The notes under the pieces are model-generated. The model was not told where the DNA came from. It searched no databases and saw nothing but the letters and a program-made list of their open reading frames with translations. DNA of 64,000 nucleotides, from NCBI GenBank assembly GCA_038319025.1, contig JBBQCW010000016.1:1-64000 (forward strand), given 5' to 3'. Positions 8,301-16,515 of the stretch are shown here, piece by piece. The stretch comes from JBBQCW01 sp038319025 (GTDB taxonomy: Bacteria > Actinomycetota > Thermoleophilia > Solirubrobacterales > Solirubrobacteraceae). Position 1 is the first letter of the stretch; each line of letters begins with the position of its first letter. A program made the translations under genes and the position numbers.

Positions 8301-8352
8301 GCGCCGGACCCTATCTGCCCTCGCTCCCGCCGTGGCCGGTAGGGTCCGGCGC
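8301..8352. promoter_or_regulatory. Mirror-image divergent promoter in a 13-bp inverted repeat
   Basis: The arms at 8301-8313 and 8340-8352 are perfect complements reading TAGGGTCCGGCGC outward in each direction. Each arm supplies a TAGGGT -10 box. The start codons of the thiolase-like gene (8299, minus) and the lipoprotein gene (8353, plus) follow at 8 and 7 nt. The two promoters share the 26-bp spacer, so they may compete or share one dimeric regulator. Confidence 0.65.
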
Positions 8353-8814
8353 ATGACCGTGGTCGCGCGCGCCCTGCTCGCCGTCGCGGTGCTCATCGCG
8401 CTCGCGGTGGGTACCGGGTGTGGCTCTGATGAGAAGGCCGTCAAGTACGTCGAGCAGGTCAACGTGAGCCAGACGGCGTTCGCGCGGACGCTCACCCGAC
8501 TTCAGACCGACATCACGCCGGACAGTTCGGCGGCCGCCGACCGCGCCACGCTGGACCGCTTTCAGGTGGCCATCACGAAGGTCGTGGCCGATCTGCGGGG
8601 GATCGACCCGCCTGGGCGGGTGTCGTCACTGCACGATCAGTTGATTTCCGAGATCAGCAAATATGGGTCGACGATTCAGGACGCGAAGGCCAAGTTTGCT
8701 TCGAGTGACCCGAAGCAGATTCTGTCCGCGCAGACTGAGCTGTCGGCGTCCGTAAGTCAGACGGCGGCCGCGATCAACGCGACGATCGACGAGATCAACA
8801 AAAAACTGCACTGA
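8353..8814 (+). CDS. Small helical lipoprotein
   Basis: A 153-residue exported protein. The ATG at 8353 (7 nt after TAGGGT) gives a short signal peptide ending in a GTGC lipobox, so the mature protein is probably lipid-anchored. The rest is predicted to be all-helical, with heptad-like patterns (VNVSQTAFARTLTRLQTDI, LHDQLISEISKYGSTIQDA) and a Lys-rich C-terminus. I recognise no family. Its stop overlaps the start of the epimerase gene (TGATG), so it is co-translated with it. Confidence 0.75.
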   Translation: MTVVARALLAVAVLIALAVGTGCGSDEKAVKYVEQVNVSQTAFARTLTRLQTDITPDSSAAADRATLDRFQVAITKVVADLRGIDPPGRVSSLHDQLISEISKYGSTIQDAKAKFASSDPKQILSAQTELSASVSQTAAAINATIDEINKKLH

Positions 8815-9779
8815 TGGGCGCTCCGCGGACGGTCCTGATCACCGGGGGGGCAGGGTATCTGGGATCCGCCGCGGTGTTGCACCTTCTCGGAGTCGGGCAT
8901 GAAGTTCGTGTGCTGGACGTGCTGGCGCACGATCAGCAGGACGTCGCCGCACGGCTGCAGGCGGCGGGGGCCACCGTGCTCCGCGGTGATCTACGCGACG
9001 CGCAAGCCCGCGCGCAGGCACTCAAAGGCACCGACGCCGTCGTCCACCTGGCCGCCATCGTCGGCGATCCGGCCTGCGCGGCCGACCCGGAGGGCTCGGC
9101 CGCGGTCAACCTCGACGCGACGCGCGCGCTGATCGCCGACGCAGGTGCGCGCCGATTTGTGTTCGCCTCCACCTGCTCGAACTACGGCCGCATGGCCGAG
9201 GCCGGCGGGTACGTGGACGAGGACTCGCCGCTGCGCCCGATCTCCCGCTACGCCGAGCAGAAGGTGACGATCGAGACGGAGTTGGCCTCGTCGCACGCCG
9301 ACGCGGTGCGCCTGCGCTTCGCCACGCTCTTCGGAATCGGGCCTCGGATGCGGTTTGATCTCACGGTGAACGAGTTCACGCGCGACCTGTGGGCCTCGCG
9401 CCGGTTGGAGGTGTTCGGCGAGCGATTCTGGCGTCCGTACGTACACGTCGGCGACGCCGCCCGCGCTATCGGGCTCGCGCTTGGCGCTGACGATGTAGCC
9501 CTCGGCCGGCGGGTCTTCAACGTTGGAGCCACCGCGCAGAACCACACCAAGGCCGATCTTGTGGATCTGATCCGCGCCCGCGTGACCACGGGGGAAGTTG
9601 CCTTCGTCTCCCGGGCAGAAGATCCGCGCGACTACCGGGTGCGTTGCGACCGCGTGAGCGAGGCGCTCGGCTTCACCACCACGATGACGGTGCCCGACGG
9701 CATCGCCGAGATCGTCGACATGCTGGACACCGGCACGTTCGCCGATCCCTTCGCCGTGGGGCATCGCAATGTCGCCTGA
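8814..9779 (+). CDS. NAD-dependent epimerase/dehydratase (extended SDR)
   Basis: A 321-residue extended short-chain dehydrogenase. The nucleotide-binding GGAGYLGSAAVLHL glycine motif is at residues 11-24. An HLAAIVGDP strand follows, then the STCSNYG region and the YAEQK catalytic Tyr/Lys pair. The C-terminal half binds a nucleotide sugar, with a conserved RPYVHVGDAARAI. It probably acts on an NDP-hexose. It lies between a lipoprotein (TGATG overlap) and an aminotransferase (11-nt overlap), forming a three-gene operon that suggests amino-sugar or deoxysugar synthesis. Confidence 0.88.
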   Translation: MGAPRTVLITGGAGYLGSAAVLHLLGVGHEVRVLDVLAHDQQDVAARLQAAGATVLRGDLRDAQARAQALKGTDAVVHLAAIVGDPACAADPEGSAAVNLDATRALIADAGARRFVFASTCSNYGRMAEAGGYVDEDSPLRPISRYAEQKVTIETELASSHADAVRLRFATLFGIGPRMRFDLTVNEFTRDLWASRRLEVFGERFWRPYVHVGDAARAIGLALGADDVALGRRVFNVGATAQNHTKADLVDLIRARVTTGEVAFVSRAEDPRDYRVRCDRVSEALGFTTTMTVPDGIAEIVDMLDTGTFADPFAVGHRNVA

Positions 9780-10917
9780 CGTCGAACCCGTTCCGCTCTT
9801 CGATCTGCGCCTGACCGAGGCTGACATAGCCGCCGTCACGCAGACGTTGCGCTCCGGCTGGCTCACCCAGGGTCCGAGGACCGAGGCGCTGGAAGCGGCT
9901 TTCGCGAAGTTCACGGGCGCCCGCCACGCGGTGGCCGTCTCCAGCGCCACCGCGGGCCTGACGCTGGCGTACCGCGCGGCGGGGATTGGCCCCGGCCACG
10001 AGGTGATTGTGCCCTCTTACACCTTCGTGGCGACCGCCGCCGCGGCCGTTCACCTTGGGGCGACCCCGGTGTTCGCTGACATTCGCGGCCCTCACCACCT
10101 GTCGCTGGATCCCGCGGACGTGGCCACGCGGATCACGCCGCGCACCAAAGCCGTTGTCGCCGTGCACATGGCCGGGTATGCGGCGCCGATCGCCCGGCTG
10201 CGCCAGCTGTGTGACGCCTACGGTGTGACCCTGATCGAGGACGCCTCGCACGCCCCTGGGGCGAGCGTCGACGGCCGGGCGCTGGGCACCTTCGGGGCGG
10301 CCGGCGTGTTCAGCTTCTTCACCAACAAGGTGCTGGGGATCGGCGAGGGCGGGATGGTGATCACCGACGACGACGACGTTGCGGCGTCCTGCCGACGAGG
10401 GCGCACGCACGGCATGACCAGTTCCACGTGGGAGCGCCGCCACTCCGGTGATTCCTACGACGTGACGGAGTTTGCGTGGAACCTGCGCATGGATGAGCCG
10501 CGTGCCGCCCTGGCGCTCTCTCGCCTGGCAGGTATCGAAGACGACGTCCGCTCGCGACGCGAACACGTCGTGGCGTACCGCACGGCTCTCGCGACGATCG
10601 ACGGTATCGACGTGCCGTACACCGACGACGAAGTGGCAGCGGGCGCCTGTTACATCATGCCCGTGCTGCTGCGCGACGCCGATGGGGCAGCGCGTGAAGA
10701 GGTGCGCCGCCGCCTGCGGGGCGAGCACGCCGTCGAGACGAGCCATCACTACCCGCCCGTCCACCGCTTCACCGCCGTGCGCGAACGGTGGACCCCGCCG
10801 TCGCTGCCTCGCACCGAGCACGCGGCCGACCGCGAACTAACGCTGCCCCTGTTCCCGGGGATGACGGTCCAGCAGCGCGAGCGCGTCGTGGCCGGGCTCT
10901 CCGCCGTGCTGGGCTGA
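9769..10917 (+). CDS. DegT/DnrJ/EryC1/StrS sugar aminotransferase
   Basis: A 382-residue PLP enzyme of fold type I. Typical segments are SGWLTQGPRTEALE near the N-terminus, HAVAVSSATAGLTLAYRA, VIVPSYTFVATA, LIEDASHAPGA, and FSFFTNKVLGIGEGGM holding the Schiff-base lysine. These enzymes aminate NDP-ketosugars. The gene overlaps the upstream epimerase by 11 nt, so the pair probably converts one keto-sugar intermediate. No glycosyltransferase is present nearby, so the final product is unknown. Confidence 0.9.
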   Translation: MSPDVEPVPLFDLRLTEADIAAVTQTLRSGWLTQGPRTEALEAAFAKFTGARHAVAVSSATAGLTLAYRAAGIGPGHEVIVPSYTFVATAAAAVHLGATPVFADIRGPHHLSLDPADVATRITPRTKAVVAVHMAGYAAPIARLRQLCDAYGVTLIEDASHAPGASVDGRALGTFGAAGVFSFFTNKVLGIGEGGMVITDDDDVAASCRRGRTHGMTSSTWERRHSGDSYDVTEFAWNLRMDEPRAALALSRLAGIEDDVRSRREHVVAYRTALATIDGIDVPYTDDEVAAGACYIMPVLLRDADGAAREEVRRRLRGEHAVETSHHYPPVHRFTAVRERWTPPSLPRTEHAADRELTLPLFPGMTVQQRERVVAGLSAVLG

Positions 10918-10926
10918 AACCCGTTC

Positions 10927-11796
10927 TCAGCCGCGGATCATGAGCGCGTCCGGCGGGGTGCCGGGGCCAAACAGCGGGTCGAGCACGGCGTCGAGGTCCT
11001 CCAGCCCGAACTCGTCCCGCAACACTTCGCCGACTGCGCCACGAGGGTGGCCCTGCACAGCAAGCTCGACGGCCACGAGGCGCGCTTGCTCCAGTTCGGA
11101 CACGGTGCGGTGGTGCTGGACGGGTGGGCGCGGGCGCACGCTCATGCCGCCCACCGGCGCGCGGATGCCCGGGAGCGGCAGGGCGGCCGGCACCTCGTCG
11201 AACGGCTCGACATACGGGTCGGGCTCGACTTCGACTTCGGGCTCGATCACGGGCTCCGGCTCCGGCTCCGGTGTAGGCGCAAGCGGGATCGGGGCCATCG
11301 CGGGCGGCGGTGGACCCAGCCGACGCGTCAGCGGTGCGCCCGGCAGGGCCTCGACGCCACCTGGGACGTTGGCGGCGAGATGGGCCACCGTCGTCGACAG
11401 GTCGTCGAGTTGTGCGCTGACGATGGCGAGTCGGCGCCTTGCCGCGGCGATGCCGGACGCCAACTCCTCCGGGGTGGTGGGGGCCGTGGGGGCGACGGAA
11501 TCCACCGGCACGGGCACGGAGATGGGGCGCGCGACGAGCGGAGCGATCGGGGCCGACACCGTAACCACCGGCGCCACCACGGGCTCGGGAGCAATCGGCG
11601 CCGTCTCGGTGAACGCCGTGAAGGGCCCTACGTCAAGCGGCGGCACTTCGGCCACGGGCTCGGCAGCCGGCGTGGGCTCGGCGGGCGCGGGCTCTGCCGC
11701 CGCGACGGCCGTGGCCGCCTTGCGCCGCGCTACCTCGCGATCGACCTTCTCCAGGATCTCCTGGGTGCGGGCCGCCACCTCGTCCTCTTCGGTCAT
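10927..11796 (-). CDS. Pro/Ala/Glu-rich hypothetical protein
   Basis: A 289-residue protein without signal peptide. It starts with an acidic helical segment (TEEDEVAARTQEILEKVDREVARRK) likely to be a short coiled coil, followed by a long Pro-Ala-Val-Glu-rich low-complexity stretch. A second short helical region (ELASGIAAARRRLAIVSAQLDDL) and a compact C-terminal helical domain of about 60 residues (SELEQARLVAVELAVQG to the end) follow. Starting at the ATG at 11796 places it 7 nt after a TAGCAT box. It is convergent with the aminotransferase and shares strand with the sugar nucleotidyltransferase. A scaffold or envelope-linked role is only a guess. Confidence 0.7.
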   Translation of the reverse strand: MTEEDEVAARTQEILEKVDREVARRKAATAVAAAEPAPAEPTPAAEPVAEVPPLDVGPFTAFTETAPIAPEPVVAPVVTVSAPIAPLVARPISVPVPVDSVAPTAPTTPEELASGIAAARRRLAIVSAQLDDLSTTVAHLAANVPGGVEALPGAPLTRRLGPPPPAMAPIPLAPTPEPEPEPVIEPEVEVEPDPYVEPFDEVPAALPLPGIRAPVGGMSVRPRPPVQHHRTVSELEQARLVAVELAVQGHPRGAVGEVLRDEFGLEDLDAVLDPLFGPGTPPDALMIRG

Positions 11797-11829
11797 GGGC
11801 ACGATGCTACCCGCGCAACGGGCCGATGT

Positions 11830-12555
11830 TCAGTCCGGCGGCAGCAGGCGATGGCGCAGGGTGACGAAGGCCTCCTGCGCACGCTCGTAGTCCGCCGGCG
11901 TGCCGACGTCCAGCCAGAACGCGGACGAGCGCCAGCCTCGGACGGGCACGTCGGCGGCGATGAGCCGCAGCACGAGGTCGGGAAAGTCGAGGAACCGGCC
12001 CGGTTCGACATGTTCGAGCACCGCGGGGGAGAAGCAGTACACGCCCATAGAGGCGTCGACGGCCAGTTCGGGCTTCTCGTCGTAGCCGATCACGCGGTTC
12101 ACGTCGTCGGCGTCGTCACCGAACGTGACCACGCCCAGGCTCATCGCCTCCGTCCGGCGCTGTGTGGCGATGGTGGCGACGGCGCCGTCGGCGCAATGGT
12201 CAGACAACAGCGCTCGGTAGTCGAGGTCGGTGAGAATGTCGCCGTTCATGACGAGCACGTCCTCGGTGAAGTCCTCCAGCAGGGAGAGCGGGCCGGCCGT
12301 ACCCAGCGGGTGCTCCTCGCGCACGTAGTCGATCTGGATTCCGAGCTTGGCACCGTCACCGAAGTAGGCCTCGATCAGTTCCGCCAAGTGGCCGGTCGCC
12401 ATCGTCACCTGCTCGAAGCCGGCGGCGCGCAACTGCCGCACGACGACGTCCAGCACGGGCCGGTCGCCGACGGGCATCAGCGGCTTGGGCAGGATGGTGG
12501 TGTAGGGACGCAGGCGCGTTCCCTGACCGCCGGCGAGGACGATCGCGCGGTTCAC
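11830..12555 (-). CDS. Sugar-phosphate nucleotidyltransferase
   Basis: A 241-residue protein of the glucose-1-phosphate nucleotidyltransferase type. It shows the signature AIVLAGGQGTRLRPYT and KPLMPVGDRPVLD at the N-terminus, MNGDILTDLD as the metal/sugar binding segment, the GVVTFGDD and DEKP motifs, and FWLDVGTPADY at the C-terminus. It activates a sugar 1-phosphate to an NDP-sugar; thymidylyl versus guanylyl specificity cannot be read reliably. The GTG start is 7 nt after a TAGGGT box. It lies close to the epimerase and aminotransferase, although on the opposite strand, and could feed them. Confidence 0.9.
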   Translation of the reverse strand: MNRAIVLAGGQGTRLRPYTTILPKPLMPVGDRPVLDVVVRQLRAAGFEQVTMATGHLAELIEAYFGDGAKLGIQIDYVREEHPLGTAGPLSLLEDFTEDVLVMNGDILTDLDYRALLSDHCADGAVATIATQRRTEAMSLGVVTFGDDADDVNRVIGYDEKPELAVDASMGVYCFSPAVLEHVEPGRFLDFPDLVLRLIAADVPVRGWRSSAFWLDVGTPADYERAQEAFVTLRHRLLPPD

Positions 12556-12617
12556 ACGGGCAACCCTACGGTTCGCGGTCGATGTGGCGCGCCATCCCGG
12601 CTGCGTAGCCTGTGGGG

Positions 12618-12710
12618 ATGGACATGTCTCCCTTCTGGATCTGGACGCAGATCCTCATCGTCGCCTTCGTGTTGGCCGGGATCATCATCGCGATCACCAA
12701 GCTCGTGTAG
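12618..12710 (+). CDS. 30-residue single-span membrane peptide
   Basis: A short frame beginning MDMSPFWIWTQ, followed by an unbroken hydrophobic stretch rich in Ile, Val, Leu and Ala, and ending ITKLV. It would form one transmembrane helix with a short positively ended tail. The ATG lies 6 nt after a TAGCCT box, matching the leaderless pattern of many neighbours. The universal stress protein gene follows after 64 bp. No sequence family is recognised; stress-linked small membrane peptides are known in other bacteria, but this one is inferred from sequence features alone. Confidence 0.55.
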   Translation: MDMSPFWIWTQILIVAFVLAGIIIAITKLV

Positions 12711-12774
12711 CGATCCGCGTTTGGTCGGCAGATAGAATCTGCACGACAGAAGGGCAACGGCGTAGAGGAGAAGC

Positions 12775-13218
12775 ATGTTCGGCGCGATCGTGGTGGGAAC
12801 CGACGGATCAGAGACGGCGAAGGAAGCCGTTCGTCAGGCCGTTGAGCTGGCCGGCAGTGTCGGTGCCAAGCTCAGGATCGTCAGCGCCTACGAGCCGGTC
12901 CCCAAGACCCGCCTGCGCGATGAGGCAGCACAGGCGCCGGCGGACGTGGAGTGGATGGTCAACGCCCGTGAAGACGTCGACGCCACGCTGGAAGCGGCCG
13001 CCGAGGGCGCTCGGCTGGCCGGGGTCGACGTGGAGGTGTTCGCCCGCCAGGGTGACCCGGCGGACGCGATCCTTGATGTCGCCGAGGAGACGGGTGCCGG
13101 CCTTGTCGTGGTCGGCAACCGGGGGATGACCGGGGCCAAGCGGTTCCTGCTCGGTTCCGTACCCAACAAGATCAGCCACCACGCGCCCTGCAGCGTGCTG
13201 ATCATCCGTACGACTTAG
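12775..13218 (+). CDS. Universal stress protein (UspA family)
   Basis: A single-domain 147-residue Usp protein. The N-terminus IVVGTDGSETAKEAVRQA and the C-terminal VVVGNRGMTGAKRFLLGSVPNKI carry the ATP-binding pattern G-x2-G-x9-GS, so it belongs to the nucleotide-binding subgroup. These dimeric proteins respond to starvation, hypoxia or redox stress. A ribosome binding site (GAGGAGAAG) precedes the ATG. An upstream TAGAAT box around 12732 gives a leadered transcript, unlike many neighbours. Confidence 0.93.
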   Translation: MFGAIVVGTDGSETAKEAVRQAVELAGSVGAKLRIVSAYEPVPKTRLRDEAAQAPADVEWMVNAREDVDATLEAAAEGARLAGVDVEVFARQGDPADAILDVAEETGAGLVVVGNRGMTGAKRFLLGSVPNKISHHAPCSVLIIRTT

Positions 13219-13227
13219 CGGCGTCGC

Positions 13228-14562
13228 TCAGGGGATGATCGGCGTCGTCACGGTTGGGTCCGTGGCGCGCGCTGCGTCGACGAGCCCGGCGCCGTAGACG
13301 CGGTCGTAACCGGGCGCGCCCAGGTCGCGGGCGGTGAGTTTGAGGCGCAGCTCGGTCTGGCGCGGCGTGGGCTTCGGACCGAGCACGCCCGAGGCGATCA
13401 CCAACGCGGCGGTGGCCGACACGTGCGGGGCAGCCATCGACGTTCCCTCGTAGTCGCCGGGGATCGAGAACAGGCGTGAGCCTCGCGAAGCGAGCGTGAC
13501 CTGGAAGATGTTGCGCCCCGAGCGCCCCGGAACGCAGTTGGGGTCGTTGCTCTGGTTGTCATCAAACCCGCCGCCAGGGGCGACGATGTCCAGGCCCGCG
13601 CCCTGATTTGAGAAGTCGGCCACGCACCCGTGCTGGGTGGTTGCACCGACGGCCAGCACGGTCTTGTCAGCCGCGGGGTAGACCAAGTAGTGGTGGCCTT
13701 CGTTACCGGAAGCGGCCACCACCAGGACGCCGGCCCGCCGCGCGTCCTTCAGTGCCTTCGTCAATTGTGGAATGTCCCGTGCGGTGACGTCGGAGGCGAA
13801 CTCGAGGCTCATGTTGATGATCTGGGCGCCGCGCCGGACGGCATATCGCACCCCGCGCGCGATGGTGCTGGCGTCCCCGTCCCCGCTGTCGTCGAGCACT
13901 CGCACCGGGATGATCCGTGCGCCATAGGCCAAGCCCGTCATCGCGAAGCCGTTGTTGGTCGCCTCGGCAATCGTGGAGGCGACGTGCGTCCCATGGCCGT
14001 TGCGGTCCTGCGGGATGGAATCGTTGGAGACGAAGTCGTACCCGGGGACGAACGTGGAAGCGTTGAGATCCGGTGAGCGCACCGTGCCGCCTCGCTGCGT
14101 GTACGCGACTCCGGTGTCCAGTACCGCGATGCGTACGCCTGCGCCACCGGGGCGGCCGGCGGCGATGAGATTTCCCCAGGCCTGAGGAGCGTTGACGCCG
14201 AAACGACCGGCGAAGTTCCACTGCCACCGTTGCCAGGCGGCCGGGGTGGTGCCGTTGCGGCCCGGATCGTTGGGTATGAACGGCGCGGCAGCATCGGCTG
14301 CGTGGGCGATCTCGTTGGGCACGGCGGAGGCGACGCCGGGCGAGCGTTTGAGCCGCACGATGGCCTGCTGGACGCTCTCTCCCGGTGCGGTCGCGATGGT
14401 GACCGGGGTGGACCCTGAGCCTGACGCCACGCCGGCCTGCGGCGTCACCACCACCTGGCCGGGAACGATGTCATCGGCCCGCGCAGGACCGGCGCCGATC
14501 AGCGCGGCAGAGATGGTGGCGAACGCGAGGATCGCAGCGAGGCGGGAGATGGGGGAGGTCAT
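13228..14562 (-). CDS. Secreted S8 family serine peptidase (subtilisin-like)
   Basis: A 444-residue precursor. It has a signal peptide (residues 1-30, ending ARADDI), a short propeptide region (about 35-95) resembling the I9 inhibitor fold, then the catalytic domain. The triad is visible as Asp149 (VLDTG), His190 (NGHGTHVAS) and Ser375 (GTSMAAPH), with oxyanion Asn287 (SGNEG). It ends shortly after the domain, with no anchor, so it is probably released outside the cell. It is convergent with the universal stress gene and divergent from tadA. Confidence 0.93.
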   Translation of the reverse strand: MTSPISRLAAILAFATISAALIGAGPARADDIVPGQVVVTPQAGVASGSGSTPVTIATAPGESVQQAIVRLKRSPGVASAVPNEIAHAADAAAPFIPNDPGRNGTTPAAWQRWQWNFAGRFGVNAPQAWGNLIAAGRPGGAGVRIAVLDTGVAYTQRGGTVRSPDLNASTFVPGYDFVSNDSIPQDRNGHGTHVASTIAEATNNGFAMTGLAYGARIIPVRVLDDSGDGDASTIARGVRYAVRRGAQIINMSLEFASDVTARDIPQLTKALKDARRAGVLVVAASGNEGHHYLVYPAADKTVLAVGATTQHGCVADFSNQGAGLDIVAPGGGFDDNQSNDPNCVPGRSGRNIFQVTLASRGSRLFSIPGDYEGTSMAAPHVSATAALVIASGVLGPKPTPRQTELRLKLTARDLGAPGYDRVYGAGLVDAARATDPTVTTPIIP

Positions 14563-14634
14563 GCGGAATGTGGCTCACCCCTAGTAACAGCACAGACGGG
14601 CAAACGTTTCGCTGCGTATCGTCCTGCATACCGC

Positions 14635-15099
14635 ATGAATACGCGCTCCTTCCCCGACGACGAGCACTTCATGCGCCTGGCGCTCGCTGAAGCGGCGCGG
14701 GCGCAGGAGCACGGTGACGTGCCGATCGGGGCCGTGGTGGTGCGGGCCGGGAACGTGATCGCCGTCGGCGCCAACGAGCGTGAACTGCGTCAGGACCCAA
14801 CTGCGCACGCCGAGGTATTGGCGCTGCAGGCTGCTGCTGCCGCCGTAGGCTCGTGGCGGGTACTCGACACCACGCTGTACGTGACGCTGGAGCCGTGCGC
14901 CATGTGCGCGGGGGCGATCGTGTTGGCGCGGGTGCCCCGTGTGGTCTTCGGCACTGAGGACCCGAAGGCCGGCGCGGCGGGGAGCGTGCTCGACGTCCTC
15001 GACGAGCCGGCTTTCAACCACCGTCCACAAGTGGACGGTGGCGTGCTGCGTGATGAGTGCGCGGATGTCCTGCGCGCGTTTTTCGCGGCTCGGCGCTGA
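14635..15099 (+). CDS. tadA: tRNA adenosine(34) deaminase
   Basis: A 154-residue zinc deaminase. The zinc ligands and proton shuttle are His58 and Glu60 (HAE) with Cys88 and Cys91 (PCAMC). N-terminal GDVPIGAVVV is typical of TadA, as is the C-terminal helix DECADVLRAFFAARR that contacts RNA. It converts A34 to inosine in tRNA-Arg(ACG), needed for reading CGN codons. It is followed after 1 bp by a convergent membrane protein gene. Confidence 0.93.
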   Translation: MNTRSFPDDEHFMRLALAEAARAQEHGDVPIGAVVVRAGNVIAVGANERELRQDPTAHAEVLALQAAAAAVGSWRVLDTTLYVTLEPCAMCAGAIVLARVPRVVFGTEDPKAGAAGSVLDVLDEPAFNHRPQVDGGVLRDECADVLRAFFAARR

Positions 15100-15100
15100 T

Positions 15101-15514
15101 CTAGGCGGCGGGCTTGGCCTCCCGGCGCCGGCGCAGCGCGGCCCCGACGATGCCCAAAATCGTGCCGATCGTGCCGAAGAGGAGCGCGAGCAACTCAATC
15201 GGATCCGGTACGTCGGCGAGTGCCTTGTGATCGATGAGTCGGAACGTCACTGCGATGGCCAGGGCGAATATGACGCCGCCGCTCAGCCCGCGCAGCGCAC
15301 CGGCCTTTGTGGTGTCGTGCTCGTAGCCGGCGTTCAGCCCGCCGAGGATCCCCAGTGTCGAGACGATCAGGTACCCGGTCTTGGACTCCCCGAGAAGCCA
15401 GCCGCAGATGATGCCCAGCAGGATGGGACCGACGATCGGGATGGCGATCTGCAGGGAGCGCGGACGGTCACGCAGTAGAACGGGCGGCCAGAGGCCCTGG
15501 GATTCGTCGGCCAT
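15101..15514 (-). CDS. Small membrane protein, about four TM helices
   Basis: A 137-residue integral membrane protein. Hydrophobic segments lie around residues 22-42 (IAIPIVGPILLGIICGWLL), 46-62, 74-92 (LSGGVIFALAIAVTFRLI) and 105-126 (IELLALLFGTIGTILGIVG), followed by a short basic tail (RRRREAKPAA). No known domain is recognised. Its ATG is almost adjacent to the stop of the phosphotriesterase-like gene upstream on the same strand, so the two are probably co-transcribed. Function is unknown. Confidence 0.75.
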   Translation of the reverse strand: MADESQGLWPPVLLRDRPRSLQIAIPIVGPILLGIICGWLLGESKTGYLIVSTLGILGGLNAGYEHDTTKAGALRGLSGGVIFALAIAVTFRLIDHKALADVPDPIELLALLFGTIGTILGIVGAALRRRREAKPAA

Positions 15515-15515
15515 G

Positions 15516-16463
15516 TCAGGCCACCAGCCAGCGGGCGGGGTTGTCGTCGAGCATGGTGCTGATTTGCTCCTCGGTGACGCCCAGCTCGGCGAGCTGAGGC
15601 AGGATGGTCGTGAACAAGAGGTCCATGTGCCAGTCTGGGGCGAGCTGCGGACGCATCTCCACCGGGAACCAGTCCAAGACGGGCACGCAGTCGTGCGAGA
15701 GCAGCATCTTCTCCACGTGCCCGCGTTCGAGCAGAGCGGCCACGGTGGTGTTGCGTTGTGCGTCAGGCAGGAAGATCGCGGTGCCGTAGCGGTCGAGCCC
15801 GATGTACGGCCCCATCGCCAGGAGTTCCTCGATGTAGTCCAGGTCGTCGGTGTCGCCGGTGTGGGCGATCTGCACCATGTGCGGGGCGACTCCCTCGTCC
15901 AGAAAGATCTTCATCTGGTCCAGCCCCGTGCGGCTGGCCGGCCGCGAGTGGGCCATGATCGGCCGCCCGGTACGCAGTGAAGCACGGGCCGCGGCGCGGT
16001 GGACCTTCTCGACGTCCGCGGTGATGCCCGGCTCGTCGGCGGCGCACTTGAGGAATGCCGCCTTGACGCTCGTCCCCTGGATGCCGACCTCGATGTCGTG
16101 GACGAACGCGTCGGCGAGGTAGTCCTCGTCGCGATTTTCGAAGTGGTAGGGGATGAACGTGTAGTGCTGCCCGTAGATCCCCGTCGCCATCACGATGTTC
16201 ACGCCCGAGGCCTCGGCGATCCGGCGGGCAAAGTCCACGTCGCGGCCCAGATCCATGCAGGTCGGATCGACGATCGTCTTGACGCCGTGTGCCTTGGCCG
16301 ACAGGACCTCCTTCAGCGCGACATCGAACTCGGCTTCCATGTCGTACAGATGGGGGTACTGCGCGCGGATCGTCTCGCCGGCCCCGATCAGATGCTCGTG
16401 CACCAGGGTGCGCCCCAGGTCGCTGCTGTCGACAGGTCCGGCGGTGGTCTCGATGGGAGGCAT
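15516..16463 (-). CDS. Phosphotriesterase-family metal-dependent hydrolase
   Basis: A 315-residue amidohydrolase-superfamily protein. Metal ligands are visible as the HEH pair (His22, His24), a lysine in the TSVKAAFLKCAAD region expected to be carboxylated, the histidines in IMAHSR and QIAHTGD, and the aspartate in LLSHDC. Relatives are lactonases with promiscuous organophosphate hydrolysis, or aryl/amide hydrolases. The substrate is not predictable. The start is 6 nt after a TAGGCT box. It shares its strand with a downstream small membrane protein. Confidence 0.88.
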   Translation of the reverse strand: MPPIETTAGPVDSSDLGRTLVHEHLIGAGETIRAQYPHLYDMEAEFDVALKEVLSAKAHGVKTIVDPTCMDLGRDVDFARRIAEASGVNIVMATGIYGQHYTFIPYHFENRDEDYLADAFVHDIEVGIQGTSVKAAFLKCAADEPGITADVEKVHRAAARASLRTGRPIMAHSRPASRTGLDQMKIFLDEGVAPHMVQIAHTGDTDDLDYIEELLAMGPYIGLDRYGTAIFLPDAQRNTTVAALLERGHVEKMLLSHDCVPVLDWFPVEMRPQLAPDWHMDLLFTTILPQLAELGVTEEQISTMLDDNPARWLVA

Positions 16464-16515
16464 GGGCTGAGCCTATGCCTCTAGGGACGGTCGGGGCAAC
16501 CGTCCGGCGGCCGCC

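Noticed and set aside
11047..12735. Plus-strand open frame of about 560 codons
   Set aside because: It is antisense to the Pro-rich protein and the nucleotidyltransferase, whose frames carry real motifs; this one is Arg/His/Gly-rich and has none.
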